A DNA stretch of 64,000 nucleotides from contig QCCT01000001.1 of assembly GCA_003281165.1 (NCBI GenBank), positions 112,444 through 176,443 of the forward strand, given 5' to 3'. Origin of the DNA: Prochlorococcus sp. AG-347-M18. GTDB lineage: Bacteria > Cyanobacteriota > Cyanobacteriia > PCC-6307 > Cyanobiaceae. Every line of letters starts with the position of its first letter. Position 1 is the first letter of the stretch. The position numbers were made by a program, and so were the translations under genes. The notes under the pieces were generated by a model, which was not told the DNA's origin, searched no databases, and saw only the letters and a program-made list of their open reading frames with translations. Shown piece after piece: positions 51,539-60,569 of the stretch.

Positions 51539-52756
51539 TTAATCACATTTTGGCGCATTTTGTTCAATCCATCGCCTTGCTTTATAAATAGCTTCATCAA
51601 AATTATCCAATCTTTTATATGCAAGCTCCATTGAAAGATAGTGCAAAAGCTTGCCTAAAATAGGCCCATCCTCTATTTGTAAGTGTTTTTTGATTACATC
51701 ACCATTAAGTAAGTTTGAAGGATGAAATAATTTATCATCATTATCACGCCATCTATGAAGCCAATCTAATCGTAACTTTTGAGGTAAATAAAAAATAAAT
51801 GATGGAAGAAACATCTCTAATTCTTTATGTAATGCAAATCTATCTGCTTCAGTTAATTGATAAATATTTTTTTTCTCCAACAAAAAGTGCCATTTTCTTA
51901 ATAACTTGGTTTTTTGAATTTCAGCTTTATTAAATTTAAGTTTCTCTAAAGATAAAACATCTAAAATTTGAGCAATAAAAAATGATGGTAAAAATTTTTC
52001 TTTTTCTTTCTGATTAAGTTCTGCATAATTAATTTTCTCTAAATCCAAAAAAAAAGAATCCTCAGATAAATTATCAATACCAAATATATTTAATTTTCTT
52101 ATCAACAAGACTGCATCAAGAGCATTTGCTCCATGCACTATTTTCTGTATTTCATAATTAATCCTTTCTTTAGCAACAAGATATAATTTCCCTTTATTTT
52201 TTTGTATAAAATCAACCAATTTTAGATCGATTTTAAAATTCAATTCTGAAACAAATCGAAAACATCTTAATATTCGTAAAGGATCATTTAGTAAATTTTT
52301 TTCCGAATTAGTTCTTAGCAAAGAGAGCTCTAGATCTTCAAGACCATTTAATGGATCAAACAAACACTTCTTATCAAATAAAAAAGCAATTGAATTAATC
52401 GAAAAGTCTCTAGAACATAAATCTCCTTCTATCGTAAATGAAACCTGATTAGCAATATCAATATAGATATGATTAAGAAAAATTCTTACTACTTCTCTTT
52501 TTTCATCTAAAATAATGAATTTTGATCTAAAGTTGCCTGCTATCTTTTTACCAATTTCAATTGCATTTAAAGGTACCACAATATCAACATCTACCTTTTC
52601 TGGTTCTCTTCCCAAAATAATATCTCTTATGTAACCACCAACTAAATATGTTCCTTTAGGTAAAAAACCTAATATTAAATCCAAATTATGAAATTTTATA
52701 CTTTTTTCTAATTCATCAATTATTAGTGTATGATCTTTGTGAAAGCTGCTTTTCAT
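51539..52756 (-). CDS. CCA-adding enzyme / tRNA nucleotidyltransferase (class II)
   Basis: It adds or repairs the 3' CCA end of tRNA, or one part of it where A- and CC-adding enzymes are split. The nucleotidyltransferase head holds YLVGGYIRDIILG at about 36-48 and DVDIVV just after, followed by the RRDFSINSIAF-like stretch (CSRDFSINSIAF) and DPLRILRCFRF. The 405 residues include the RNA-binding helical domain. It is divergent from ycf34 with 14 bases between starts. Whether it adds C, A or both is undecided. Confidence 0.88.
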   Translation of the reverse strand: MKSSFHKDHTLIIDELEKSIKFHNLDLILGFLPKGTYLVGGYIRDIILGREPEKVDVDIVVPLNAIEIGKKIAGNFRSKFIILDEKREVVRIFLNHIYIDIANQVSFTIEGDLCSRDFSINSIAFLFDKKCLFDPLNGLEDLELSLLRTNSEKNLLNDPLRILRCFRFVSELNFKIDLKLVDFIQKNKGKLYLVAKERINYEIQKIVHGANALDAVLLIRKLNIFGIDNLSEDSFFLDLEKINYAELNQKEKEKFLPSFFIAQILDVLSLEKLKFNKAEIQKTKLLRKWHFLLEKKNIYQLTEADRFALHKELEMFLPSFIFYLPQKLRLDWLHRWRDNDDKLFHPSNLLNGDVIKKHLQIEDGPILGKLLHYLSMELAYKRLDNFDEAIYKARRWIEQNAPKCD

Positions 52757-52770
52757 TTTCTTTTTTAATT

Positions 52771-53022
52771 ATGTGCATTTGCATCAACTGTAAATGGGTT
52801 GATAGATGTATCACGTATCATGATGTTGAAAATAATCATGATGTTGATCATATTTGTGATCTGCCTGATTTTAAAGCAAAAAAACCATTCATTCATGTCA
52901 ATATAATTAAAGATAATAATGGTGATTATAAAACTGATTGGGATGTTCAATCTTGTGAAAGTTTTGAAAATGAATTTGGTAAATGGTCTAAGTGTAATCC
53001 AGGGATGGAATTACCTGTTTAA
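52771..53022 (+). CDS. ycf34: Ycf34 iron-sulfur protein
   Basis: An 83-residue protein starting MCICINCKWVDRCITYH, the hallmark of Ycf34, conserved in cyanobacteria and red-algal plastids. In Synechocystis Ycf34 binds an iron-sulfur cluster and affects photosynthetic electron transport. Cysteines 2, 4, 7 and 13 plus two near the C-terminus are candidate ligands. The open frame extends upstream to 52726, into the CCA enzyme gene, but the ATG at 52771 fits the family start exactly. tsaB follows 9 bases downstream. Confidence 0.9.
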   Translation: MCICINCKWVDRCITYHDVENNHDVDHICDLPDFKAKKPFIHVNIIKDNNGDYKTDWDVQSCESFENEFGKWSKCNPGMELPV

Positions 53023-53031
53023 AGGTAATAG

Positions 53032-53685
53032 ATGACAAATAAATTCAAAAAAAAAGAAAATTGCCCTTCATTAGTTATTCATAGCACAGATACTTCTTTT
53101 GGTTTTGGGTATAGAAAAAACAATAACCTTGTATCTGATCAATTATTTATCAAAAAATTTGATAATGACCTTTGCAACAACTTAATTAATGATCTTAACA
53201 AATTCATTTCTAGAGAAAATTTACACAAAATAAATAAGTTATCTGTAAGCATAGGGCCAGCAAATTTCAATGCTTCACGACTAATTGTAGTTTTAGCAAG
53301 AACTATCTCACAACAAATAAATTGTCCTCTAGACAGTTTTAGTTCATTTGAAATTATGGCAAAAAGAATTGCATCAAAAAATAATATCCTTACAAATAAA
53401 AAATCATTCTGGATTTACAAAAAATTAAAACGGAAGGGTTTTATTGCAGGTAAATATGAAATTTGTCAAAACGAAAAAAACTCGTCGGATCTAGTCATTC
53501 GAGAAACAGTTTTACCAAAAGTTTTCAAAGAACTTGAGAGTAAAGAAATGTCTTTTGAAGCTTATTATGATGATAAAAAAGATTTAAAAGAACTACTAGA
53601 TTTATCAAATAAAAATTTTTTAAATTCAAATTTAGATTCTTGGAAAAAAGTTTTGCCTATATACCCTATTTCCCCAATAAACTAA
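53032..53685 (+). CDS. tsaB: TsaB-like tRNA threonylcarbamoyladenosine protein
   Basis: A 217-residue ASKHA-fold protein of the YeaZ/TsaB family, partner of TsaD in making t6A37 on tRNAs. The first strand reads SLVIHSTDTSFGFG, and the signature SxGPxxFxxxR is SIGPANFNASR at about 79-89. The usual GSFTGLR is changed to NFNASR, so the sequence is divergent, as in related cyanobacteria. It lies 9 bases after ycf34 and is convergent with plsC. Confidence 0.8.
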   Translation: MTNKFKKKENCPSLVIHSTDTSFGFGYRKNNNLVSDQLFIKKFDNDLCNNLINDLNKFISRENLHKINKLSVSIGPANFNASRLIVVLARTISQQINCPLDSFSSFEIMAKRIASKNNILTNKKSFWIYKKLKRKGFIAGKYEICQNEKNSSDLVIRETVLPKVFKELESKEMSFEAYYDDKKDLKELLDLSNKNFLNSNLDSWKKVLPIYPISPIN

Positions 53686-53689
53686 ATAT

Positions 53690-54310
53690 TCATCCAATCA
53701 AATTATTAATTTTATCTTGAAGGTCCATTGTTAAAGAATTCAGATCATCTCTTGATGAACTTTGTGGAGGTTTAACAGGTTTTCCCACTTTAATAACTAT
53801 TTTTGAAAACAAAGGAATAAAGAATTTAAATCTTATTAGTCTATGTGAATTGACTATTGCAACAGGCAATAATAATTTTTGATTTTTAAAGGCTAACAAT
53901 GCTGCACCTTGTTTGGGCTTATTCACTCGACCATTTTTTTGACGAGTGCCGTCAATAAAAATTCCTATACAATTATCATTTGATAATTTTTTACAGGCTG
54001 TCTTAATTGTATTCTTATCAGCAATTCCTCTTTTTACAGGATAAGCTCCACAAGCCTTGATAATAAAGCCAAGAAAAGGAATTTCAAAAAGCTCCGCCTT
54101 AGCCATAAAAGATATATTACGTCCAAGGGCATGGCCTAACAATGGAGGGTCAAGTAAAGAACCATGATTAGAAACCATAATAAAGGAATCTTTTTGCGGA
54201 ATATTATCTCTACCTATTAAATGACCTTTAAAGACAAATTTATAAATAGGAAATACGAAAAACTTGCTAACTACTTCATAGATTAATTTTTGAATAGTAT
54301 GATTTTTCAT
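53690..54310 (-). CDS. plsC: 1-acyl-sn-glycerol-3-phosphate acyltransferase
   Basis: It adds the second acyl chain to make phosphatidic acid for thylakoid and cell membranes. The catalytic HX4D motif is NHGSLLDPP at about 49-57, and the glycerol-phosphate site reads FIDGTRQKNG where most members have EGTR. A hydrophobic N-terminal segment lies near the membrane. Its 206 residues are typical. It closes the same-strand run rpaB-plsX-fabH-fabD-plsC, 5 bases after fabD. Confidence 0.93.
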   Translation of the reverse strand: MKNHTIQKLIYEVVSKFFVFPIYKFVFKGHLIGRDNIPQKDSFIMVSNHGSLLDPPLLGHALGRNISFMAKAELFEIPFLGFIIKACGAYPVKRGIADKNTIKTACKKLSNDNCIGIFIDGTRQKNGRVNKPKQGAALLAFKNQKLLLPVAIVNSHRLIRFKFFIPLFSKIVIKVGKPVKPPQSSSRDDLNSLTMDLQDKINNLIG

Positions 54311-54315
54311 TCAAA

Positions 54316-55212
54316 TTAATAAGATATTTGATCAGCAGATGAAACTTGAGAAATTTTTACATCTTTAAGATGTCTTTTTCCTAAACCGCTTAGTACATTA
54401 GAAGGGCCAATTTCAACAATATGAAGATCACTATCTTTTGCCATTAAATCCATAGTTTCTCGCCACCTCACTCCATTACACATTTGTTTTTCTAATCTAA
54501 TTTTAAGCTCATTTGGATCACTACAAAGTGAAGGTTCATAATTACTTATGACTGGGAAAGAGGGATTGTTAAATTTAATCTGTTTTAAATACTCCGAAAA
54601 TTTTGATGAAGATTCATTCATAAATGGTGAATGAAATGCACCTGAAACATTTAATTTCAAGAATCTTTTACAAGAAATTTCTCTAGATAAATTATCTAAT
54701 GCTTCAGTAGATCCTGATAAGACAACTTGGGAAGAGCTATTATCATTAGCAATTACAATATCATCAATTTTTTGTACTAATAGATCAAGTTGATTTCTAT
54801 CAAAACCAATTACTGCTGCCATAGATCCTTTCTCAGCATTTACCATTAATTGAGACCTTTCTTTTATTAGAGAGACACAATCTTCGAATGAAAAAACATC
54901 CGCACAATATAGTGCAGTGATTTCTCCTAGACTATGCCCAGCAACATAAGTTGGTTTAAATCCATTTTCCTTTAATGCATCTAATAAAATTGATTCAACT
55001 AAAAAAAGACAAATTTGTGTATTTCTTGTGTTATTCAAATCAATAAGAGGATTTGATGGTTCAGTATTTAACTCGCAAATTTCAAATAAATTCCTCTCAA
55101 ATATCTCAGATGCATAACTAAACCTCTCTTTTGAGTTGGGCAAATTTTCAATTTGTTTTGCCATTCCAATTTTTTGCGAACCCTGTCCAGGGAATACCCA
55201 TGCAACTGTCAT
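54316..55212 (-). CDS. fabD: Malonyl-CoA:ACP transacylase
   Basis: It loads malonyl groups onto acyl carrier protein for fatty-acid synthesis. The start VAWVFPGQGSQ is diagnostic, and the nucleophile is S94 in AGHSLGEITAL. The catalytic His lies in SGAFHSPFM. Its 298 residues are standard. It follows fabH by 16 bases and precedes plsC by 5, forming a fatty-acid/phospholipid cluster. Confidence 0.97.
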   Translation of the reverse strand: MTVAWVFPGQGSQKIGMAKQIENLPNSKERFSYASEIFERNLFEICELNTEPSNPLIDLNNTRNTQICLFLVESILLDALKENGFKPTYVAGHSLGEITALYCADVFSFEDCVSLIKERSQLMVNAEKGSMAAVIGFDRNQLDLLVQKIDDIVIANDNSSSQVVLSGSTEALDNLSREISCKRFLKLNVSGAFHSPFMNESSSKFSEYLKQIKFNNPSFPVISNYEPSLCSDPNELKIRLEKQMCNGVRWRETMDLMAKDSDLHIVEIGPSNVLSGLGKRHLKDVKISQVSSADQISY

Positions 55213-55228
55213 AATGCTCCTTTTTTTT

Positions 55229-56236
55229 TTAACCCCATTTTATGAGGGCTGCTCCCCAACTTAACCCAGCACCAAAACCACTTGTGGCAATAATATCATT
55301 TTGTTTAATTCTATTATTTCTAATAGCCTCGTCCATCACAAGCGGTATTGTTGCTGCTGAAGTGTTACCATATTTTTCTAAATTGCTCAGAATTTTTTCT
55401 CTAGGAATTTTTAACCTTTCGCCTACAGAATCCAATATCCTTTGATTAGCTTGATGTAATACAAGCCAATCCACTTCATCAGAGGTGTAATTTATTTTTT
55501 TAAACAACTTTTCAAGAATTATCGGAACTTCTCTAACTGCAAATTTATACACTTCCTGACCATTCATCTGAATTGGAGAAAAAGCTCCACTTGAAAAATC
55601 AATGTTATCAATTATTGAATCCTTATTATTTTTTGATGGAAGATTAAGGAAAGAACCCCTTTCTCCATCTGTTCTCATATCAAAACCAATTAAATTATCA
55701 AATTCATTAGTAGCTTCAATAGCTAATGCACCTGCACCGTCTCCAAAGAGAATACAACTTCCTCTATCATTCCAATCAACAAAGCTTGATAGTTGATCTG
55801 CTCCTATAACAATAGCCCTTTTAAATTTACCCCCTTTTAAAAATTGTGAGGCTGTAATTAAGGCAAATAAGAAACCACTACATGCTGCAGTTAAATCAAA
55901 AGCTACAGCTTTAGCTGCCCCTAATTTAGCTTGAATGGATGGCGCTGACCCAAATAAATCATGCGGAGTAGAAGTAGCTAAAACAATCAAATCAATCGTT
56001 TTAATATCCCAATTAGCCATTTCTATAGCAGTTAGAGCTGCCTTATAACCCATCTCAGCAACATTATCTCCTAAGCTAGCGATTCTTCTCTCAGAAATGC
56101 CCGTTCTAGATTTTATCCATTCATTGCTCGTATCAACCTTTTGACTAATTTTTTGATTGGTTAGAATTTGATTAGGTACATAACTTCCGCTTCCTCTAAA
56201 TGACACTCCAATCTGACTAAAATTTATTCCTTCCAA
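55229..56236 (-). CDS. fabH: 3-oxoacyl-ACP synthase III
   Basis: KAS III starts fatty-acid synthesis by condensing acetyl-CoA with malonyl-ACP. The active-site cysteine is C119 in LTAACSGFLFAL, with the His and Asn in HQANQRI and YGNTSAATIP. Its 335 residues are standard. The start is TTG at 56236, after a 53-base gap from plsX. The motif set is complete. Confidence 0.97.
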   Translation of the reverse strand: MEGINFSQIGVSFRGSGSYVPNQILTNQKISQKVDTSNEWIKSRTGISERRIASLGDNVAEMGYKAALTAIEMANWDIKTIDLIVLATSTPHDLFGSAPSIQAKLGAAKAVAFDLTAACSGFLFALITASQFLKGGKFKRAIVIGADQLSSFVDWNDRGSCILFGDGAGALAIEATNEFDNLIGFDMRTDGERGSFLNLPSKNNKDSIIDNIDFSSGAFSPIQMNGQEVYKFAVREVPIILEKLFKKINYTSDEVDWLVLHQANQRILDSVGERLKIPREKILSNLEKYGNTSAATIPLVMDEAIRNNRIKQNDIIATSGFGAGLSWGAALIKWG

Positions 56237-56289
56237 AAGAGTTTTTTAGTTACTTATATTAGTCAAACATAAATTTGGCTCAATATGTT

Positions 56290-57708
56290 TTATGAATTTA
56301 AAACTTGAAGCTTTTGCAATTGCTTTAAATTGTCCATAACACCATGATTAACTGCAGAGTGAGCCAAACGAAGAGCACTAACTACTGATAAAGATTTGCT
56401 ACTGCCATGACCAATAACGCAAATACCATTTACCCCAAGTAATAAAGCTCCTCCATGTTCGGCATGATCTAACCTTTTCTTAATTCTGAGTAGATTACTT
56501 TTCAAAAAAGCTGAACCAACTTTACCTCGCCTTCCACGTGGCAACTCAGATCTCAAAATATCTAATAAAACTCCTCCAACAGATTCAAGAAATTTCAATA
56601 ATATATTTCCAGTAAATCCATCACAGACTACTACATCGAAACTACCTGATAATACATCTCGCCCTTCACAATTACCTCCAAAATCAAAACTTTTGTCAGA
56701 AGATAATAATTCAAATGTTTTTAGGGATAAATCATTACCTTTGCATTCTTCTTCTCCGATATTCAAAAGACCAATTCTTGGTTTTTTTACTTGTAAGACA
56801 TCTTTTGCATAAATATTACCTAGAAGAGCAAATTGATGCAGATAAGATGGCTTACAATCAGTATTTGCACCGACATCTAAAACTAATACGGGGCGAGTTT
56901 GATCCCTTGTTGGAAATAATGCTCCTATAGCAGGTCTATCTATCCCCTTCAATCTTCCAATTCTAAATATAGCAGAAGCCATCATGGCACCTGAATTACC
57001 CGCTGAGTAGACAGCTTCAGCTTTATTATTTCTCACTAAATCCATTGCAACGTTTATACTTGCACTTTTCCTTTTTCTAACTGCAGTAGCTTCTTCATTC
57101 ATCCCAATAGGCTCTCCACTATCAATTAATTCAAGACGATTATTATCTATTTCATTTTCTAATAATTCTGCTAAACCAGTTTTTTCTGCTGCATCTTTAA
57201 CTTTTTCAATTTTGCCGACAAACTTTATATTTATTGGAAATCTACTAATTGCTTCGAGGCAACCTTCAAGAATTGGACCAGGAGCATAATCCCCGCCCAT
57301 CCCATCAACTGCAATCCAAATTCTATTAGATTGAGATTCTTCCACCCTATCTAAAGTATTATCATTATTTTGTAATCTTTTTAATGGGTCAAAAACTAAT
57401 GGCTGTAATGTATTTTTAGCTATTGAACTAGCATTTGAAACAACACTACTAGCAGTATTCACAACAGATTCAGCGCTTGATACTACATTACCTGCTACAT
57501 TACCTGCAACATTACTCGCAACATTACTAGCTGTGCTAACAACAGAACCAGCACCAGAAACCATATTACCCGCAACATTACTAGCCGTTGCTGCAGAACT
57601 AGTAGCAGTATCAACTATAGAAGTTACAGCCGAATTTCTTTTGTACCAAATAACTAATCTTCTAATAGCTCTGGACTTGTTAATTTTTTGTGCTGTTTCT
57701 TTCCCCAT
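56290..57708 (-). CDS. plsX: Phosphate acyltransferase PlsX with long low-complexity N-terminal extension
   Basis: It forms acyl-phosphate from acyl-ACP for phospholipid synthesis. The catalytic domain starts at about residue 129 (IWIAVDGMGGDYAPGP) and contains YSAGNSGAMMASA and VCDGFTGNILLK. The preceding 127 residues or so are unusual: a basic start (KSRAIRRLVIWYKRNS), then about 60 residues of Ala/Ser/Val/Asn repeats with phrases such as SNVAGN and SVVSTA. E. coli PlsX has none of this. The start abuts the rpaB stop. The extension could be a membrane or self-association segment; its role is unknown. Confidence 0.95.
   Translation of the reverse strand: MGKETAQKINKSRAIRRLVIWYKRNSAVTSIVDTATSSAATASNVAGNMVSGAGSVVSTASNVASNVAGNVAGNVVSSAESVVNTASSVVSNASSIAKNTLQPLVFDPLKRLQNNDNTLDRVEESQSNRIWIAVDGMGGDYAPGPILEGCLEAISRFPINIKFVGKIEKVKDAAEKTGLAELLENEIDNNRLELIDSGEPIGMNEEATAVRKRKSASINVAMDLVRNNKAEAVYSAGNSGAMMASAIFRIGRLKGIDRPAIGALFPTRDQTRPVLVLDVGANTDCKPSYLHQFALLGNIYAKDVLQVKKPRIGLLNIGEEECKGNDLSLKTFELLSSDKSFDFGGNCEGRDVLSGSFDVVVCDGFTGNILLKFLESVGGVLLDILRSELPRGRRGKVGSAFLKSNLLRIKKRLDHAEHGGALLLGVNGICVIGHGSSKSLSVVSALRLAHSAVNHGVMDNLKQLQKLQVLNS
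57424..57621 (-). repeat. Imperfect tandem repeat inside plsX coding the Ala/Ser/Val/Asn tract
   Basis: Residues 30-95 of PlsX are built from variants of a phrase of about 4-11 residues (SNVAGN, SNVASN, GSVVSTA, NTASSVV). On the plus strand the DNA shows recurring acattac-type words about 12 bases apart, for example at 57487-57530. The codons vary between copies, so this is a diverged in-frame repeat and not a recent slippage product. Confidence 0.75.
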
Positions 57709-58455
57709 TTATTTACTATCAAAAGGAGTAATATCAACAATCCGTTGAAAAAGATATCCTGTACCCCTTGCAGTCAAAATTAATTCAGGATTTGCTGGAT
57801 CAGCCTCAAGTTTTGATCTTAATCTTGATATATGAACATCCACGACTCTAGTGTCAACATGTCTCTCGGGAGTATATCCCCAAACTTCTTTCAGAATTTC
57901 TCCTCTACTAAATGGCTCTCCTGACCTACTTACCAAAAGCTCTAATAGACTAAATTCCATTCCAGTTAATCTTATTCTCTCATCGCTTTTAAAAACTTGT
58001 CTTCGATTTGTATCAATTTTTATATCCGTTACCAAAATTAATCCTGAATTAGGCATTCCAGGAATTTGTTCTTTATCGATTCTTCTGAGAACGCATCTAA
58101 TTCTAGCTTCTAACTCCTTTGGACTGAATGGTTTTACTACATAATCATCAGCCCCTAATTCTAAACCTGTTATCCTATCTGCAACATCTCCTAATGCAGT
58201 TAACATAACAATTGGAACATCAGAATCTTTCCTTAATTCTTGACAAACTCCATAACCATCTAGCTTTGGCATCATGACGTCAAGCACTACTAAATCAGGT
58301 TCATAATCCTTAAATAACTTTAGTGCTTCTTTACCATCACTTGCAGTTACAACTTTGTACCCAATCATAGAGAGACGTGTCTCCAGAATTCTTCTAATAC
58401 TTGCCTCGTCATCTGCGACAAGTATGGTTTCTTTAGTTTGACTAGATAGAGCCAT
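57709..58455 (-). CDS. rpaB: OmpR-type response regulator RpaB (Ycf27)
   Basis: The receiver domain holds ADDEAS at about 14-19, the phospho-acceptor D59 in VVLDVMMPKLDGYG, and KPFSPKELEAR. A winged-helix domain (about 135-240) ends with HISRLRSKLE and ARGTGYLFQRI. The near-exact match to the Ycf27/RpaB pattern, rather than RpaA, is clear. RpaB, paired with kinase NblS (Hik33), controls high-light genes and photosystem I genes. The 248 residues are complete. It heads the run leading into plsX-fabH-fabD-plsC and diverges from radA. Confidence 0.93.
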   Translation of the reverse strand: MALSSQTKETILVADDEASIRRILETRLSMIGYKVVTASDGKEALKLFKDYEPDLVVLDVMMPKLDGYGVCQELRKDSDVPIVMLTALGDVADRITGLELGADDYVVKPFSPKELEARIRCVLRRIDKEQIPGMPNSGLILVTDIKIDTNRRQVFKSDERIRLTGMEFSLLELLVSRSGEPFSRGEILKEVWGYTPERHVDTRVVDVHISRLRSKLEADPANPELILTARGTGYLFQRIVDITPFDSK

Positions 58456-58562
58456 TTGTTTCTATTAGCTAATCAGTAAGAGAATTTATTATTAACCTAA
58501 TCTAACTTGTAGAGGGGCAATATCCCAAACATTCTAGTTCCATTACTTTATTCAGAAACTTA

Positions 58563-59948
58563 ATGTCTAGCAAATTATCGACTTTTATTTGTCAGAATTG
58601 TGGATCTGAAACTTCTCAATACTTTGGTAAATGCCTTAATTGCAACTCATGGAATTCCATTGTTGAAGAAATAAAAAGTAAGAACTCTAAATATAAAGAA
58701 ATAAATGACATAAAAAACAGTAAAAAATCTATACCATTTAATGAGATTTCATCAAAAAAAATATCAAGATTCACTAGTGGTTTTAGGGAATTTGATCGAG
58801 TTCTTGGAGGTGGAATAGTACCTGGATCTGTTGTTTTACTTGGAGGAGAACCAGGTATAGGCAAAAGCACAATAGTTCTTCAATCAGCAGGAAAAATATC
58901 TCTTAATGAGAAAGTTTTATACATAACTGCAGAAGAATCTTTAGAACAAGTAAAAATTAGATGGGAAAGATTAAATCAAAACAGTATTGATTTAAAAATT
59001 TTTGCAGAAACTAACTTATCCCTAATTATTGAAGAGATCAAACGTGTTAATCCGTGTTTCGCAATTATTGATAGTATCCAAGCCATCCATAATAATGAAA
59101 TGCAAAGTTCTCCAGGATCGGTTTCTCAAGTTAGAGCATGTTCATCTGAATTGCAAAATCTTGCTAAAGACAATAATATTGCGCTTCTAATAATTGGTCA
59201 TGTAACCAAAGATGGTGCTTTAGCTGGACCTAAAACTCTAGAGCATTTGGTTGATACAGTAATAAACTTTGAAGGAGATAATATTTCCTCACATAGATTA
59301 CTAAGAAGTATAAAAAATCGATTTGGATCAACCTTCGAGATTGGAATTTTTGAAATGCTTGAAGAGGGTTTACGAGAGATAAAAAACCCAAGTTCAATTT
59401 TTACAAATAAAGAAAATATTGCAGGTGTAACAACTACTATTACAAATGAAGGAACTCGACCATTAGCAGTTGATATACAAGCACTGGTAAATAAAACTTT
59501 CTACAGTAACCCAAGACGAACTACAACCGGAATAAGCATAAATAGATTACATCAAATTCTAGCTGTTATCGAAAAACACGTAGGGATAAAATTATCTGAA
59601 TTTGATTGTTATATAGCTACTGGTGGAGGTTTTGAGATTAATGATCCATCATCAGACTTAGGTGTAGCAATATCAATTTTATCAAGTTTGAAAAATATTC
59701 CTCCTTTGGCAAATAGCTCATTTATTGGAGAATTGGGTTTGAGCGGTCAGGTTAGAAAATCGAATAACCTTCGAAAAAAAATAGAAGAAGCTGTAAGATT
59801 AGGGATCAAAAATATCGTAGTGCCAAAACTAGAGGAGGAAATAAATAATAATTTTCAAAATTTAATAAATATCAAAGAGATCTCTAATATTAAAGAAGCA
59901 GTTGACTATTCTTTAACAGATAAAAAATTAGAGGTACATATCGATTGA
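58563..59948 (+). CDS. radA: DNA repair protein RadA
   Basis: RecA-like ATPase that helps branch migration in recombinational repair. A zinc finger is formed by C10, C13, C24 and C27. The Walker A loop is [10 protein letters not shown] at about 96-105, followed by the RadA-specific KNRFGST motif, and a Lon-like C-terminal domain ([16 protein letters not shown]). Its 461 residues are standard. Its last 21 bases overlap the end of ycf3 on the opposite strand. Confidence 0.97.
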   Translation: MSSKLSTFICQNCGSETSQYFGKCLNCNSWNSIVEEIKSKNSKYKEINDIKNSKKSIPFNEISSKKISRFTSGFREFDRVLGGGIVPGSVVLLGGEPGIGKSTIVLQSAGKISLNEKVLYITAEESLEQVKIRWERLNQNSIDLKIFAETNLSLIIEEIKRVNPCFAIIDSIQAIHNNEMQSSPGSVSQVRACSSELQNLAKDNNIALLIIGHVTKDGALAGPKTLEHLVDTVINFEGDNISSHRLLRSIKNRFGSTFEIGIFEMLEEGLREIKNPSSIFTNKENIAGVTTTITNEGTRPLAVDIQALVNKTFYSNPRRTTTGISINRLHQILAVIEKHVGIKLSEFDCYIATGGGFEINDPSSDLGVAISILSSLKNIPPLANSSFIGELGLSGQVRKSNNLRKKIEEAVRLGIKNIVVPKLEEEINNNFQNLINIKEISNIKEAVDYSLTDKKLEVHID

Positions 59949-60449
59949 ACTTCTTCCTGAGTTTTTCAACCAATTCTCAATATCTAAATAACCACCTGGA
60001 TATAATCTCACTGCTTTAGACCAGACTTCAGCAGCTTTATCAAACCAAATATCTCTTTGATCTAAATCACCATTTTGCTCAGCATATCTCCCCCTTTTTT
60101 CATAAATCAAACCTATATTTTTAAGGCATGATGGCTGTTTGGGATTTTCTACTAATGCTTTTTCATAAGTTTCAATAGATAGATCCTCTTCACCATTACT
60201 CATATATATTATTGCCATATTTTTTAAAGTCTCACCCCTATCAATTTTATTTTCTTCAAGTAGTAAACTCTCTTTATAATACTCTAATGCTTCCGAGTAA
60301 TCCCCATTATTTTGTGCAGCTAGGCCATCTCTATAATAGATGTATGCTTTTTTTTCTTTTTCTGCAATAGGCATTATTTTAACTATTGATTCAGCAATTA
60401 CAGTAAAAGCTTTATCGATAAAATTGTCTCTGTTTTGATTACTAGGCAC
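59928..60449 (-). CDS. ycf3: Photosystem I assembly protein Ycf3
   Basis: A TPR protein needed for assembly of photosystem I. The N-terminus ([21 protein letters not shown]) and [28 protein letters not shown] first TPR match Ycf3, as do the third repeat and the ending [17 protein letters not shown]. Three TPRs lie at about 37-150. Its 173 residues are typical of plastid and cyanobacterial Ycf3. It diverges from the copper ATPase gene. Confidence 0.95.
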   Translation of the reverse strand: MPSNQNRDNFIDKAFTVIAESIVKIMPIAEKEKKAYIYYRDGLAAQNNGDYSEALEYYKESLLLEENKIDRGETLKNMAIIYMSNGEEDLSIETYEKALVENPKQPSCLKNIGLIYEKRGRYAEQNGDLDQRDIWFDKAAEVWSKAVRLYPGGYLDIENWLKNSGRSSIDMYL

Positions 60450-60569
60450 CGCTCTAAACTAATAAAATTAATATAGTAATTTAAAAAATAACTATTTAAA
60501 AAGTCTATTACATTTATTATTATAGTTAAAAAAAGGGTCAAGTATTAATTTGCTTCAATCGTAAAAAAT

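Noticed and set aside
52765..52950. 61-residue minus-strand ORF across ycf34
   Set aside because: Antisense shadow of the conserved Ycf34 gene with no recognisable feature.
57424..57621. Regular spaced short repeats as a possible CRISPR or other array
   Set aside because: They are imperfect, in frame and code the Ala/Ser/Val/Asn tract of PlsX; no constant repeat or unique spacers.
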